A stretch of DNA of 57,467 bases from Oscillospiraceae bacterium. Its GTDB lineage: Bacteria; Bacillota; Clostridia; Oscillospirales; CAG-272. This document shows positions 47,727-57,113 of this stretch, piece by piece (the first letter of the stretch is position 1; each line of letters begins with the position of its first letter). The translations under genes were made by a program, and so were the position numbers. The notes beneath the pieces are model-generated. The model was not told the origin of the DNA and did not search any database. It worked only from the letters and a program-made list of their open reading frames with translations. Where the stretch lies: contig SVSB01000011.1 of the NCBI GenBank assembly GCA_015064505.1, positions 1 through 57,467 of the forward strand. The letters are read 5' to 3'.

Positions 47727-48536
47727 ATGTACACGAAGACCGATATTATAAAGCATCTTACCGATATGAAGGCACCGAGGCGAAGCGTGGTGCATATACA
47801 TTCTTCCCTGCGCTCCGTCGGGGAGGTTGAGGGCAGGGGAGAGGGACTTCTTGATGCTCTTATCGAGTATTTTACCGCAGAGGGCGGTACTCTTACCTTT
47901 CCCACACATACTTGGGTGAATCTTATTGAGAATAAGCATCCCACCCTTGACGTAGTAAACGGCAAAAGCTGTGTGGGCACTCTTTCAAATCTTGCACTTG
48001 CGCATCCCGATTCACGCCGAACCCTGCACCCCACGCACTCAATGGCGGTGTTCGGCAACGATTTTCTTACGGACGAGTTTATTGCCTGCGATAACGACGT
48101 TCATACCTCCACGAGTCCTTACGGCTGTTACGGCAAGATATACGATTCCTTCGGATATATTCTGCTTATCGGCGTTGGGCACGACAGAAATACTTTTCTG
48201 CATTGCGCGGAGGAGATCGTCGGTCTTCCCAACAGAATAAGCGAGAAGCCTGCGGAGGTCACCGTAAAGCACTTGGACGGCAGTATTGAAAAAAGGAAGC
48301 TGCGTTATCATATAAATAACGTGCATCATCATTATCCCCGATACGAGGCGGCGTTCCGCTATCACGGCTGTATCGTTGACGGCTTTATCGGAGATGCACC
48401 CGCTATGCTTTGCGATGCTGTAAGGATGAAGCAGGTGATAGAGATGATATACGCAAGAGCGGGAAAAGACGTTCTGCTTGAAACCGAGGGAGAGATACCC
48501 GAAAAGCTCTATAAGGGTTGGTGGCAGACGAAATAA
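47727..48536 (+). CDS. AAC(3)-family N-acetyltransferase
   Basis: 269 residues. Family blocks: VHIHSSLRSVGEVEG (acetyl-CoA region), FPTHTWVN, RTLHPTHSMAVFG with the catalytic-site His, TSPYGCYGKI and LIGVGHDRNTFLHCAEE. The fold is that of aminoglycoside 3-N-acetyltransferases. Many chromosomal members in Clostridia are of unproven substrate, so resistance should not be assumed. Own promoter upstream; no partner gene. Confidence 0.9.
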   Translation: MYTKTDIIKHLTDMKAPRRSVVHIHSSLRSVGEVEGRGEGLLDALIEYFTAEGGTLTFPTHTWVNLIENKHPTLDVVNGKSCVGTLSNLALAHPDSRRTLHPTHSMAVFGNDFLTDEFIACDNDVHTSTSPYGCYGKIYDSFGYILLIGVGHDRNTFLHCAEEIVGLPNRISEKPAEVTVKHLDGSIEKRKLRYHINNVHHHYPRYEAAFRYHGCIVDGFIGDAPAMLCDAVRMKQVIEMIYARAGKDVLLETEGEIPEKLYKGWWQTK

Positions 48537-48632
48537 TTTCAAAATTGTATTTCATTTTTGATTTTTATCTGTTACAATATAAATAATAGGCTATAAATAA
48601 CTTAATATATACTTCAGAAAGGACAAAACCAA

Positions 48633-50012
48633 ATGCTTGAAAAAAGACTTCTTGAAGAGATACTCGGCATTGCCGTGTCCACGGGCGCGGATTTTGCCGA
48701 GGTATACTGCGAGCTGACCCGCAACGGTAATATCCGTCTTCTTGACCGCCAGATCGACGCGATAGGCGACAGAACCGTTTCCGGCGTTGGAATCCGTGCA
48801 TTTCTCGGCACCAGAACGGTATACGGCTCCACCTCCGATATTTCCCGCGAGGGACTTATCAAGTGCGCCCGTGCCGTTGCCGCTGCAATGGGCGATAAGA
48901 ATATGCCCCAAAACGTGCGCCTTACGGAGCGTATTTTCCCCAATATCCACCCCGTACGTATTTGCCCCGCCGATGCGGATATGAAGATCAAGACCGATCT
49001 TCTTAAGGAAGCTTGCGAGGCTGCCCGCGCTCACGACGAGCGTATTGCTCAGGCGGTAGGAACTCTGCTTACGGTCGATCACACCATTCAGATAGCAAAC
49101 ACCGAGGGTCTGCTTACCACCGACCGCCACATCCGCACCAGAATGGCAGTACAGGCTACAGCCGCCGCAAACGGCGAGATGCAGTCCGGCTCCTGCTCTC
49201 CCGGACGCGGTATGGGTCTTGAGGTGTTCGAGCTGTTCAACCCCAAGGAGATCGGTATTACTGCGGCAAAGCAGGCAATAACCAATCTGGTTGCCGATTA
49301 CTGCCCCGCAGGTCAGATGCCCGTTGCCATTGAAAACGGCTTCGGCGGCGTTATCTTCCACGAGGCGTGCGGACATTCTCTTGAGGCTACCTCCGTTGGT
49401 ACGGGAACCTCCCAGATGTGCGGCAAGCTCGGTCAGCAGATAGCAAACCCCAAGGTCACCGCTATCGACGACGGCACCATTCCCGGCGCTTGGGGCTCCG
49501 TTAATATCGACGACGAGGGTCATCCCACCCAGCGCAACGTGCTTATAGAGAACGGTATTCTCAAGAGCTATATGATAGACCGCCTCGGCAGCCGCCGTAT
49601 GGGTATGCCCATGACGGGTAACGGCAGACGCGAGAGCTATGCTTACGAGCCCACCTCCCGTATGACCAACACCTTTATTGATAACGGCCCCGATAAGAAC
49701 GAGGACATTATCGCTTCCATAGAGTACGGTCTTTACGCAAAGTCCATGGGCGGCGGCTCCGTAAATCCCCTCACGGGCGCCTTCAACTTTGCCGTAAGTG
49801 AGGGATATATCGTGCGCAACGGTAAGATCTGCGAGCCCGTGCGCGGCGCTTCCCTTATCGGTACCGGTGCTGAGATACTGATGAACATTGATATGGTAGG
49901 TCAGAACCTTGCAACGGGTCAGGGTATGTGCGGAAGCTCCAGCGGCTCCGTGCCCACCGACGTAGGTCAGCCCCTTATCCGAGTTTCCAATATCACCGTA
50001 GGAGGTAAATAA
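48633..50012 (+). CDS. tldD: TldD metalloprotease subunit
   Basis: 459 residues. The zinc site is FHEACGHSLE (HExxxH), with the later Gly-rich GGGSVNPLTGAFNF and CGSSSGSVPTDVGQP blocks. TldD with TldE forms a heterodimer that trims unfolded or leader peptides, including microcin B17 and CcdA in Escherichia coli. GAAAGGA precedes the ATG. The partner follows after one base. No peptide substrate gene was found close by. Confidence 0.96.
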   Translation: MLEKRLLEEILGIAVSTGADFAEVYCELTRNGNIRLLDRQIDAIGDRTVSGVGIRAFLGTRTVYGSTSDISREGLIKCARAVAAAMGDKNMPQNVRLTERIFPNIHPVRICPADADMKIKTDLLKEACEAARAHDERIAQAVGTLLTVDHTIQIANTEGLLTTDRHIRTRMAVQATAAANGEMQSGSCSPGRGMGLEVFELFNPKEIGITAAKQAITNLVADYCPAGQMPVAIENGFGGVIFHEACGHSLEATSVGTGTSQMCGKLGQQIANPKVTAIDDGTIPGAWGSVNIDDEGHPTQRNVLIENGILKSYMIDRLGSRRMGMPMTGNGRRESYAYEPTSRMTNTFIDNGPDKNEDIIASIEYGLYAKSMGGGSVNPLTGAFNFAVSEGYIVRNGKICEPVRGASLIGTGAEILMNIDMVGQNLATGQGMCGSSSGSVPTDVGQPLIRVSNITVGGK

Positions 50013-50013
50013 G

Positions 50014-51342
50014 ATGAACTTTGAACTGCTTAAAAAGGCGATAGCCGAAAGTGCCGCAGAGCTTGGTATTACCGAGTACGAGATATATTACGAGTCCGAG
50101 TCAAGCGTTTCCGCAGAAACTCTTAAGGACGAGATAAGCTCTCTTTCCTCAAACGTTAGCGCTTCTCTTGATTTCCGATGTGTAGTTGACGGTAAGATGG
50201 GATTTGCCTCCACGGAGCTTATGGAGGTCGAGGAGATGCGTAAGCTTCCCGCCCGCGCCGCAGAGAACGCAAAATATACTGATAAGCCCGATACCGTGGG
50301 TATCTTCAAGGGCTCCGAGAGCTACGGCACCACCAATGCCCCCGCTCACACTCCCATGACCCCCGAGGAGATCAGAAAGACCGCCCTTGATATCCAGAGC
50401 GAAACCTACAAGGTAAGCGATAAGGTAACGGACGGAACCCAGTCTGCCGTTTCCACGGCGGAGATGGCAGTGCGTATGGTCAACTCCCACGGCCTTGATC
50501 TTCAGGCTTCAAACGGCATCAACTTTGCCTACGCCGTTGCGGTAGTAAACGATAACGGCGAGTATCAGGACAGCTTTGCAATGACTCAGCTTGGCAAGAA
50601 GTCCTACCCCGAGCTTTCCGCAGAGGCGGTAAACACCGCTCTTGAGAAGGTTGGCTCCGGCAGCGTTGAAACGGGTAAATATAACGTTATTATTGATGCA
50701 AAGCAAATGCGCACCATTCTTGCGGTATTCTCCAACGCATTCTCCGCAAAGGTCGCCCAGGCGGGTATGTCTTTGCTTGCGGGCAAGGAGGGACAGCAGA
50801 TCGCCGCTGATATTATCAACATTACGGACGATCCCATGCGCGAGGGTATTCCCGTGCAGATCCCCTTTGACGGTGAGGGTGTTGCCGCTTATCGCAAGGA
50901 CGTGGTTAAGAACGGCGTGCTGCAGACTTTGCTTTACAACCGCGCAACCGCCGCAAAGGCAGGCTGCGAGACCACGGGCAACTCCGGCAAGGGCGGCAAC
51001 GACGTTCGCCCCTACGCCTTCTGCATAGAGGCGGGAGATAAGACCGAGGAAGAGCTCTTCAAGATGGCGGATAACGGCATCTACGTAACGGAGGTTAAGG
51101 GTCTTCACGCAGGCGCAAACCCCGTAACCGGCGATTTCTCCATAGAGAGCGCAGGCTTCCTTATCGAGGGCGGCAAACGCACCAAGCCCGTTAAGAGCTT
51201 TACCATTGCAGGCAATTTCTTCAATCTCCTTAAGGAGATAAAGGCGCTTTCAAACGAGGTGGACTTCAGCCTCTCCGGTGGTTACACCACCTTCGGCGCC
51301 CCCGCGGTGCTTATAGAGAATATGAGCGTTGCAGGTAAATAA
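50014..51342 (+). CDS. tldE: TldE/PmbA subunit
   Basis: 442 residues, homologous in layout to TldD but lacking the HExxxH zinc site. It has the family C-terminal segment VTGDFSIESAGFLIEGGK and SGGYTTFGAPAVLIENM. It shapes the TldD active cleft. The start is one base after the tldD stop with GGAGG inside the tldD end, so the subunits are made together. Confidence 0.95.
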   Translation: MNFELLKKAIAESAAELGITEYEIYYESESSVSAETLKDEISSLSSNVSASLDFRCVVDGKMGFASTELMEVEEMRKLPARAAENAKYTDKPDTVGIFKGSESYGTTNAPAHTPMTPEEIRKTALDIQSETYKVSDKVTDGTQSAVSTAEMAVRMVNSHGLDLQASNGINFAYAVAVVNDNGEYQDSFAMTQLGKKSYPELSAEAVNTALEKVGSGSVETGKYNVIIDAKQMRTILAVFSNAFSAKVAQAGMSLLAGKEGQQIAADIINITDDPMREGIPVQIPFDGEGVAAYRKDVVKNGVLQTLLYNRATAAKAGCETTGNSGKGGNDVRPYAFCIEAGDKTEEELFKMADNGIYVTEVKGLHAGANPVTGDFSIESAGFLIEGGKRTKPVKSFTIAGNFFNLLKEIKALSNEVDFSLSGGYTTFGAPAVLIENMSVAGK

Positions 51343-51351
51343 TCGGATCGC

Positions 51352-51389
51352 AAGGGGCTGTAAGCATTACAGCCCCTTGAATATTTTTT
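51352..51389 (+). terminator. Terminator after tldE
   Basis: A perfect 12-bp stem (AAGGGGCTGTAA) with a GCA loop, then GAATATTTTTT. Confidence 0.9.
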
Positions 51390-51425
51390 GAAAATAAGTC
51401 AGAAACGGCATGAAAGTCCTGTTTA

Positions 51426-51453
51426 TTGGACAGTACATCCTGTATCATATAAG
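51426..51453 (+). promoter_or_regulatory. Probable promoter for the small membrane protein
   Basis: TTGGAC (51426-51431), 16 bases, TATAAG (51448-51453). Confidence 0.5.
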
Positions 51454-51501
51454 TGCGGAAGGGAAAATACCTTCAAGCATTTATACGAAAGGATGATCGC
51501 T

Positions 51502-51753
51502 ATGCTTCTGGGATTTGTATTTTTTGTAGGTGTGTTTGAATTTTTGGGAATGGGACTTGCGGCAAAGATAGTGCTTTCTCTGTTGCTTGATCTGGCGCTC
51601 TGGGGATTTCTTCTCAGGCACGATATAAGACGTGCGTACTATAGGGTCGTCCGTCGCCGCCGCAGGGATGCGGAGCTCCGTGCCCGCGCCTGCGCACAAA
51701 GGCTTCGCCGCGTTGAAGGTCAAAACGTTGTTCGTACAAGCTATTATTTTTGA
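51502..51753 (+). CDS. Small membrane protein with Arg-rich tail
   Basis: 83 residues from the ATG at 51502, set by GAAAGGA upstream; an ATG at 51493 lies inside that site. Two hydrophobic segments (about 3-17 and 18-37) are followed by an Arg-rich cytoplasmic tail (YRVVRRRRRDAELRARA). The family is not recognised. It has its own possible promoter and runs directly into the repeat region at 51754. Confidence 0.6.
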   Translation: MLLGFVFFVGVFEFLGMGLAAKIVLSLLLDLALWGFLLRHDIRRAYYRVVRRRRRDAELRARACAQRLRRVEGQNVVRTSYYF

Positions 51754-51798
51754 TGAAGGTCGTACGGGGGTGCGGTATCGAGCGTTGCAAAGGAACGT

Positions 51799-51962
51799 GG
51801 ACAGTCGAGGACGCCTGTCCCTACAAGAAAGACGGCTTCTCCAATGTATGCGACAGTGCCCAAGACGTCCCAAAAAACAAACAAACGGACCCTCCGAGAG
51901 GCCGATCCCTACAGCGAGAGTTGATTCGCTATCTGTAGGGACCGACGTCCCGGGCGGTCCGT
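51799..51962. repeat. Three copies of a GGACxGTCGAGGACG-type palindromic repeat
   Basis: Copy A (51799-51825) and copy B (51886-51912) run forward; copy C (51934-51962) is inverted. The shared plan is CGGACCGTC, GAGGACG, then CCGGTCCCTACA, which folds on itself. A fourth copy ends the window at 57442-57467. No gene lies in 51754-51967. Confidence 0.7.
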
Positions 51963-51967
51963 TTTGA

Positions 51968-53398
51968 TTATTTACCCGTGCCTCTTGCGCTGACAAAGTT
52001 CAGCTCGCGCCAGTATTTTACGTCCACGGAGCCGACTGCTTCGCGGGTTGCGCGGTATATCCAGTTGCCCTTGGCAACTCCGGGGGTGTTCATTCTCGTA
52101 TCCTTGCCGTAAAGGTGAAGATCCTGGAAGGGGAGTATCGCCATATCCGCGGGGCTTGTAAACAGAGAGCGGATAACGGAGGCGCATCCCTCGCATATAT
52201 CGCTTCCGCCGTAGGAGCAGAAATCAAACAGGCGGCGTCGCTTTTCCTCGCTTAATTCATATACCCAACCGAGGAGCGTATTATTATCGTGAGTGCCCGT
52301 ATACGCCACGCAGGAGTGAGGAAAATTGTAGGTCATGTGGGGGTCGGAGGCGGTTCCGTCGTATTCACCGAATTGCATAAGGCGCATACAGGGGAGTCCC
52401 GATTCCTTCATAAAAGCTTCAAGACCGGGCGTTGAAGTGCCAAGATCCTCGGCAATGATCTCGCCTTCTCCCGCGGCAGACCGTATTGCCTGCACAAAGG
52501 GCATTCCGGGGCCCTTTATCCACGAACCTTCCTTTGCCGTTTCCGCCTTTGCGGGTATACTCCAATAGGCTTCAATAGCGCGGAAATGGTCAATGCGCAG
52601 TACGTCGAAAAACTTGAAGCAGAAGCTTATCCTCTCGCGCCACCAGCCAAAGCCGTCAATGGCCATTGCCGTCCAGTCGTATATGGGATTTCCCCAAAGC
52701 TGGCCGTCCTCGGAAAAATTATCGGGCGGGCATCCCGCAACGGCAGTGGGCTTTCCGCTTCCGTCAAGCTTGAAAAGCTCGGGATGAAGCTCTGCATCAC
52801 AGCTTGCGGCGTCAAGATATATGGGAATATCTCCGATAATGCGTATGCCTTTTTCATTGGCGTAGCTTTTTACCCTATGCCATTGGGTAAAGAACTGATA
52901 TTCGCAGAATCTGCGGAAAAACTCCGTATCCTCGCTTCCGTAAGCGGGGAGATTATCAGCCGCCCAGCGGCAGTATTCGCTTATGCGCGGCTCTGAGTCT
53001 GCGTATTCGTTTACGGCTTTTTTCAGCGCCTCCCCCGCGCGGCTTGCGGCTTTTGCGAGAAGCGGCATACGGTCGGCTTCAAAGCGGTCAAGCTCCAGAA
53101 GATAGGGAGACGCCTGACGTGCGCCGTCAAGCTCCTCTTTGGTTATAAGTCCGTCGTAATAGAGGGTGGGAAGGTCGATAAAGTACGGATTGGTACTAAA
53201 GGCGGAGGCGGATTTATATGGAGAGCCGTACTCGTCGGGCAGGCAGAAGGGAAGGGTCTGCCAAGCGGTAAAGCCGCCCTTTTCCAGCATATCCACGAAT
53301 TCAAAAGCCTCTTTGCCAAAGCTTCCGCAGCCGTAATCTCCCGGCAGGGATGATATGTGCATCAGAACGCCGCTTCCGCGGCGAAACGTGTTCTTCAT
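51968..53398 (-). CDS. malQ: 4-alpha-glucanotransferase (amylomaltase), GH77
   Basis: 476 residues. N-terminal SSLPGDYGCGSFGKEAFEF and the PFCLPDEYGSPYKSASAFS loop are classic GH77. Catalytic residues fall in VLRIDHFRA (nucleophile Asp), IIAEDLGT (acid/base Glu) and YTGTHDNNT (transition-state Asp). It transfers maltodextrin segments in glycogen or maltodextrin metabolism in the cytoplasm. The ATG overlaps the previous gene's stop as ATGA. Other glycogen genes are not in the window. Confidence 0.96.
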   Translation of the reverse strand: MKNTFRRGSGVLMHISSLPGDYGCGSFGKEAFEFVDMLEKGGFTAWQTLPFCLPDEYGSPYKSASAFSTNPYFIDLPTLYYDGLITKEELDGARQASPYLLELDRFEADRMPLLAKAASRAGEALKKAVNEYADSEPRISEYCRWAADNLPAYGSEDTEFFRRFCEYQFFTQWHRVKSYANEKGIRIIGDIPIYLDAASCDAELHPELFKLDGSGKPTAVAGCPPDNFSEDGQLWGNPIYDWTAMAIDGFGWWRERISFCFKFFDVLRIDHFRAIEAYWSIPAKAETAKEGSWIKGPGMPFVQAIRSAAGEGEIIAEDLGTSTPGLEAFMKESGLPCMRLMQFGEYDGTASDPHMTYNFPHSCVAYTGTHDNNTLLGWVYELSEEKRRRLFDFCSYGGSDICEGCASVIRSLFTSPADMAILPFQDLHLYGKDTRMNTPGVAKGNWIYRATREAVGSVDVKYWRELNFVSARGTGK

Positions 53399-53838
53399 AT
53401 TAAGTCCTTTAAAAGCTCAAGGGTGTATTTCATCTCGCTGTCGCCTTCCTCGGCAACGGCAAAACTGATGGTAGGGCGCTCTCTGAATTCCGTAAGCAGA
53501 TCGCAAAGCCTGTAGGCGTTGCTTCCCGCCTCAAAGCACGATAGCTCGCAAAGGGGAGCCTGCGTCTTTGCAAGGAGGCCGTCCTCCTCAAGTATGGTTG
53601 CAAAATGCTCGTCGTAGTATCTGCTTCTGATGTAATTGGAAAAATAGGAGACTGCCAGACGGCTTGCCGCAAGCTCGGCTTCTTCGTGGGTAAAGCTCTC
53701 CATTCCCGCAACGAGGGAATCGGCGGTGATGAATTTTGCTATCTTATAGACCCGCTCTCCGCGATGATTGAAAATCGCAAAGGCGATATTGGCGCCGTCT
53801 TTTGCGGGAATACCCGCGCTTGTTAAACGGTAATTCAA
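53395..53838 (-). CDS. Hypothetical protein coupled to malQ, 147 aa
   Basis: Not recognised. The start is TTG at 53838, chosen because GGAGAA lies 8 bases upstream; a TTG seven codons earlier has no such site. The protein has an N-terminal beta-rich part (IAFAIFNHRGERVYKIAKF) and then helices, with no signal peptide or metal motif. Its stop overlaps the malQ start by four bases and it has its own promoter (53883-53911), so it may regulate or assist maltodextrin metabolism. Confidence 0.7.
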   Translation of the reverse strand: MNYRLTSAGIPAKDGANIAFAIFNHRGERVYKIAKFITADSLVAGMESFTHEEAELAASRLAVSYFSNYIRSRYYDEHFATILEEDGLLAKTQAPLCELSCFEAGSNAYRLCDLLTEFRERPTISFAVAEEGDSEMKYTLELLKDLI

Positions 53839-53882
53839 AATATATCTTCTCCGTTTCAAAGAGATTTATTTATCCGATGAAT

Positions 53883-53911
53883 ATTTTATCACCGCTTTGC
53901 GGTATATTCAA
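53883..53911 (-). promoter_or_regulatory. Promoter with internal palindrome for the malQ unit
   Basis: On the minus strand, TTGAAT (53911-53906), 17 bases, TAAAAT (53888-53883). The spacer holds the palindrome ACCGC-AAA-GCGGT (53891-53903), placed where a repressor would block RNA polymerase. Confidence 0.65.
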
Positions 53912-53987
53912 TAGCTTTGACGAAAAATATGTATTTACAAAAAATCCAAACCGATATACAGAAAACATAGAAAAAATATAAAGCGTG

Positions 53988-54016
53988 TTGACAATAAAAT
54001 TGTGCTTTTTTATAAT
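53988..54016 (+). promoter_or_regulatory. Perfect-consensus promoter for the beta-helix/GH43 fusion
   Basis: TTGACA (53988-53993), 17 bases, TATAAT (54011-54016), 34 bases before the ATG. Confidence 0.9.
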
Positions 54017-54050
54017 TAGAAGTGTAATAAGATCTCTTAGCGAGGTGGAT

Positions 54051-56942
54051 ATGAAAAGGTTAATATGCTTATTCTCGGTTCTCTTACTTGCTTTTACGAC
54101 ACTCGTTCCCATAAACGTCAGTGCGGCGGAGGTTAAGATGAACGTTATTTACGTATCGGATAAAGGAAACGACGGCTACGACGGAAAAAGCTACGGTATG
54201 GCGGTAAAGACTCTTACCCGTGCCATACGCCTTTGTTATGACGGCGGTACCATCGTTATATGCGGTCATATAAAGAGCAATTCTTCCTTTCAGGCACCCA
54301 AGACCGTAGGGCATATTACCGTTACCTCAGTATACGGGGGCGTTGATTACGCAGATATCTACGGTGCAAAGCTTTCTCTTGGCGCAACGAGATTTATTAT
54401 TGACGGAGATTATACCTTCCGCGACCTGAGGATTGAAGCTACCGCAAACGCCGCTATCCTGTGCAGGGGCGGACGCGTGGTATTTGATAAGGGCATAACC
54501 TGTTCTGCCGATAAGGGTGTAAATCTTCCCAGCATCACGGGCGGTGATATGTCCAATTATCAAAGCCGCGGCGCAAGAATTACCGTTAATAGCGGCAATT
54601 GGTACCGTTTGCGTGGAGGTAACCACAGCACCGGCGGCTCTGAAAACGGAACCTATATTGAGATTAACGGCGGTACGTTCAGCTCTGCGGTTCAAATGGG
54701 CGGCGAAAGCCCCAGCTACGGCGATGCGTATCTTATCGTAAACGGCGGAGAGCTCAACGGCGGCTTGCGCGTTGTGGGAGATTCCGATCTTCACGGTAAC
54801 GCGTTCGTTGCAATAAACGGCGGAACCGTAAAGACCGTTAAGCTTTCCGAGGGCGGAAAAATTCACGGAAAAGCAGAGTTTTATATAAATTCCGATACCG
54901 GAACCTGCAATATTTCAAAGCAGTACGCAACGGAGGGCGCAACGCTCGTTATGGCAACGAAGCTGCCCGTCAGCGGAAGCTGCGAAAAGATAACCGATGC
55001 GGCACAGGCTATTGCGGGCGTTAAAAAAACAAAGGATGCGATCTCGGCTGAATTTGAATCCATAGAAAAGGCGCGAGAGGATAGGCTGAACGAGTGGTTT
55101 GGTGCCTTCGATATTGCAAAAACAGGCACCGCAAGCCTTGGTATCAGAGAGGAAAACAACTCCGTTGAGCTTCTTTCCGCAACTACGGAGATAAAAGAAA
55201 ATAAGACGAGTTTTCTCGGAATTATTGCCGTTACGCTTGCGGTGATCGCACTTGCGGGTGCGTTTATTCTTTGGCGCAAAAACGGCGCAAGATCTGCAAT
55301 GTCTGCATTGCTTTGCCCCGTGCTTCTGGCGGGTACGGTAAGTCTTTTCGGATGCGAGAAGCCGCCCGTAACGCAGGATACAACCGATGCTCCCACCTCT
55401 GACACCGACGTTACCACCGATGCTCCCGCCACGGATGCACCTGCTCTCAACGATTTCGGCGAGGGCTGGACCCTTTACGGCAACGCCATAAAAACGGATG
55501 CACTTCAGCTTTCCGCTCCCGCCTTCGCTTTCACCGACGATAAGCTCTTCAAAAATTCAAGGATAGAGCTTACCCTTAAGCTTACTGAGGAGGGCAAGGT
55601 ATATTTTGCCGCCCCCGTTACAGCCAAAGACAATGACGGACTTGAAACCACGGGATATTATTTTGAGGCGGATTCGGAAAAGGATACCGTTTCCGCATAT
55701 TACGTAACGAAGAACTTAAGGTATCCCCTCGGATCGAGATATTGCAAGCTTGAGGTTGGCGTTGAATATCCCGTTACCATAGTTTTTGAAACGCTGAACA
55801 CCAGAAAATTGACCTTCTACCTGAATGATAACCCTCTTGATGAAGCGCCGTATCCCAAGTATGAATTCGTTCTTGATAAAAAGTCAAGCGGACAGCTGGG
55901 ATTTGGCTGCACTGATGGCAAGGCAGAGATAAGCCTTGCGGGTATCAAGGAGTTTGAGAGCACACCAATAGAAGGACTTACCTATACGAACCCCATAATA
56001 AGCGGAATGACCGACCCCGATATGTTCTACCACGAGGGTAAATATTATCTCTACGGCACCCGCGATAAACAGACCGACCATCTTTACTGCTACGTATCCG
56101 AGGACGGAGTAAACTTTACCGATGCGGGTATCGTAATGAACAGCAAGGACGTTCGCGGCGATAAGGGATTTTTGACCGCAAATATCCTTTATCACGACGG
56201 ATATTTTTATATCTTCTATACCGCAAAGTTCAATTCCGGTGAGGATACCGGTCAGTGCTACGCGTATTCAACGAGCCCCCTCGGCCCATTCGTTTCCGAC
56301 GATAAGGAGAAGACCCTTTACGGCAGAGACGATCAGGTGGGGGGACAGCCCTTCGTTGACGAGGACGGCAAGATCTATCTCGTACACGTGCGCTTCGGCA
56401 AGGGCAACGAGACCTGGTGCGTTGAGATAGAATGCGATAAGGGCAAGGTGACCGTAAAGGACGAAACGTATACGAAGCTCCTTGAACCTACCGAGGATTG
56501 GGAGAACGCCGTAGCCCCCGTCGTTGAGTGCGGCTATCTTATGAAGCATAACGGACTTTACTATCTTCTCTACGCAGGCGGTAACTACAATTCCACCTAC
56601 GGCGTCGGCTTTGCGGTATCAGAGAAGCTTAAGGGACCCTATGAGAAATTTGAGGGTAACCCAATAATGATCTCAAACGATCAGGCGTACGGCGCGGGCG
56701 CCGCAAGCGTGTTCCCGTCCCTTGACGGAACGGAGTACTTCTTCGTTTATTTGCGCCATGAAAGCTCCGTGTCCGTAAGACCTCTCAATACTGCTATGGA
56801 CCGCTTCAAATTTGTGAAGCGCGCGGATGGGTACGATATAATCTCCGTGTACGGACCCACCTCCACACCCCAGCCTGCCCCCTCCGATAACGGCACGACC
56901 AAGGCAGGGGAGCTTGATCGCTTCCAAAGCAATAAGGATTGA
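54051..56942 (+). CDS. Beta-helix / TM-hairpin / GH43 fusion surface protein
   Basis: 963 residues from the ATG at 54051 (GAGGTGG upstream). A signal peptide (to about 25) leads a beta-helix-like domain (about 30-330) with YGGVDYAD and INGGTF strands, related to the secreted protein at 19818. A membrane helix follows (about 387-407, ending WRKNG), then a second hydrophobic segment (417-434) ending in a lipobox-like SLFGC (C435). A Thr/Asp-rich linker, a DUF1080-like sandwich (about 470-640) and a GH43 propeller complete it (TNPIISGMTDPDMFYHEGKYY, GGQPFVDEDGKIYLVHVRF, APVVECGYLMKHNGLYYLLYA). The two hydrophobic segments place both large parts outside. No internal ribosome site was seen before M417, so one polypeptide is likely. 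No dockerin. Confidence 0.85.
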   Translation: MKRLICLFSVLLLAFTTLVPINVSAAEVKMNVIYVSDKGNDGYDGKSYGMAVKTLTRAIRLCYDGGTIVICGHIKSNSSFQAPKTVGHITVTSVYGGVDYADIYGAKLSLGATRFIIDGDYTFRDLRIEATANAAILCRGGRVVFDKGITCSADKGVNLPSITGGDMSNYQSRGARITVNSGNWYRLRGGNHSTGGSENGTYIEINGGTFSSAVQMGGESPSYGDAYLIVNGGELNGGLRVVGDSDLHGNAFVAINGGTVKTVKLSEGGKIHGKAEFYINSDTGTCNISKQYATEGATLVMATKLPVSGSCEKITDAAQAIAGVKKTKDAISAEFESIEKAREDRLNEWFGAFDIAKTGTASLGIREENNSVELLSATTEIKENKTSFLGIIAVTLAVIALAGAFILWRKNGARSAMSALLCPVLLAGTVSLFGCEKPPVTQDTTDAPTSDTDVTTDAPATDAPALNDFGEGWTLYGNAIKTDALQLSAPAFAFTDDKLFKNSRIELTLKLTEEGKVYFAAPVTAKDNDGLETTGYYFEADSEKDTVSAYYVTKNLRYPLGSRYCKLEVGVEYPVTIVFETLNTRKLTFYLNDNPLDEAPYPKYEFVLDKKSSGQLGFGCTDGKAEISLAGIKEFESTPIEGLTYTNPIISGMTDPDMFYHEGKYYLYGTRDKQTDHLYCYVSEDGVNFTDAGIVMNSKDVRGDKGFLTANILYHDGYFYIFYTAKFNSGEDTGQCYAYSTSPLGPFVSDDKEKTLYGRDDQVGGQPFVDEDGKIYLVHVRFGKGNETWCVEIECDKGKVTVKDETYTKLLEPTEDWENAVAPVVECGYLMKHNGLYYLLYAGGNYNSTYGVGFAVSEKLKGPYEKFEGNPIMISNDQAYGAGAASVFPSLDGTEYFFVYLRHESSVSVRPLNTAMDRFKFVKRADGYDIISVYGPTSTPQPAPSDNGTTKAGELDRFQSNKD

Positions 56943-56972
56943 TTATCGGCTTCATAGGCTTAATACAGACTG

Positions 56973-57018
56973 ATATAAAAAACCACCCGTTGCCACGGCA
57001 ACGGGTGGTTTTTTATAT
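56973..57018. terminator. Strong bidirectional terminator
   Basis: CCACCCGTTGCC-AC-GGCAACGGGTGG flanked by ATATAAAAAA and TTTTTTATAT; the whole 46 bases are one perfect palindrome. Confidence 0.93.
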
Positions 57019-57113
57019 GCCTTCTCACCCCAATGGGGAGCTCTCCCACAAGGGGAAGCCTCGCCCTCTCAGTCGCTTCGCGACAGCTCTCCCGGAGTGA
57101 GAGCCATTATTCG

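Noticed and set aside
47727-48536. Aminoglycoside resistance gene
   Set aside because: The family match is clear, but chromosomal members often have other or unknown substrates; nothing here shows resistance.
48633-51342. TldD/TldE as part of a bacteriocin cluster
   Set aside because: The pair is widespread as housekeeping protease; no precursor or modification genes lie beside it.
55299-56942. Separate lipoprotein gene starting at the internal ATG of the fusion
   Set aside because: No Shine-Dalgarno sequence precedes it and the frame is continuous from 54051, so a single polypeptide is preferred; internal cleavage remains possible.
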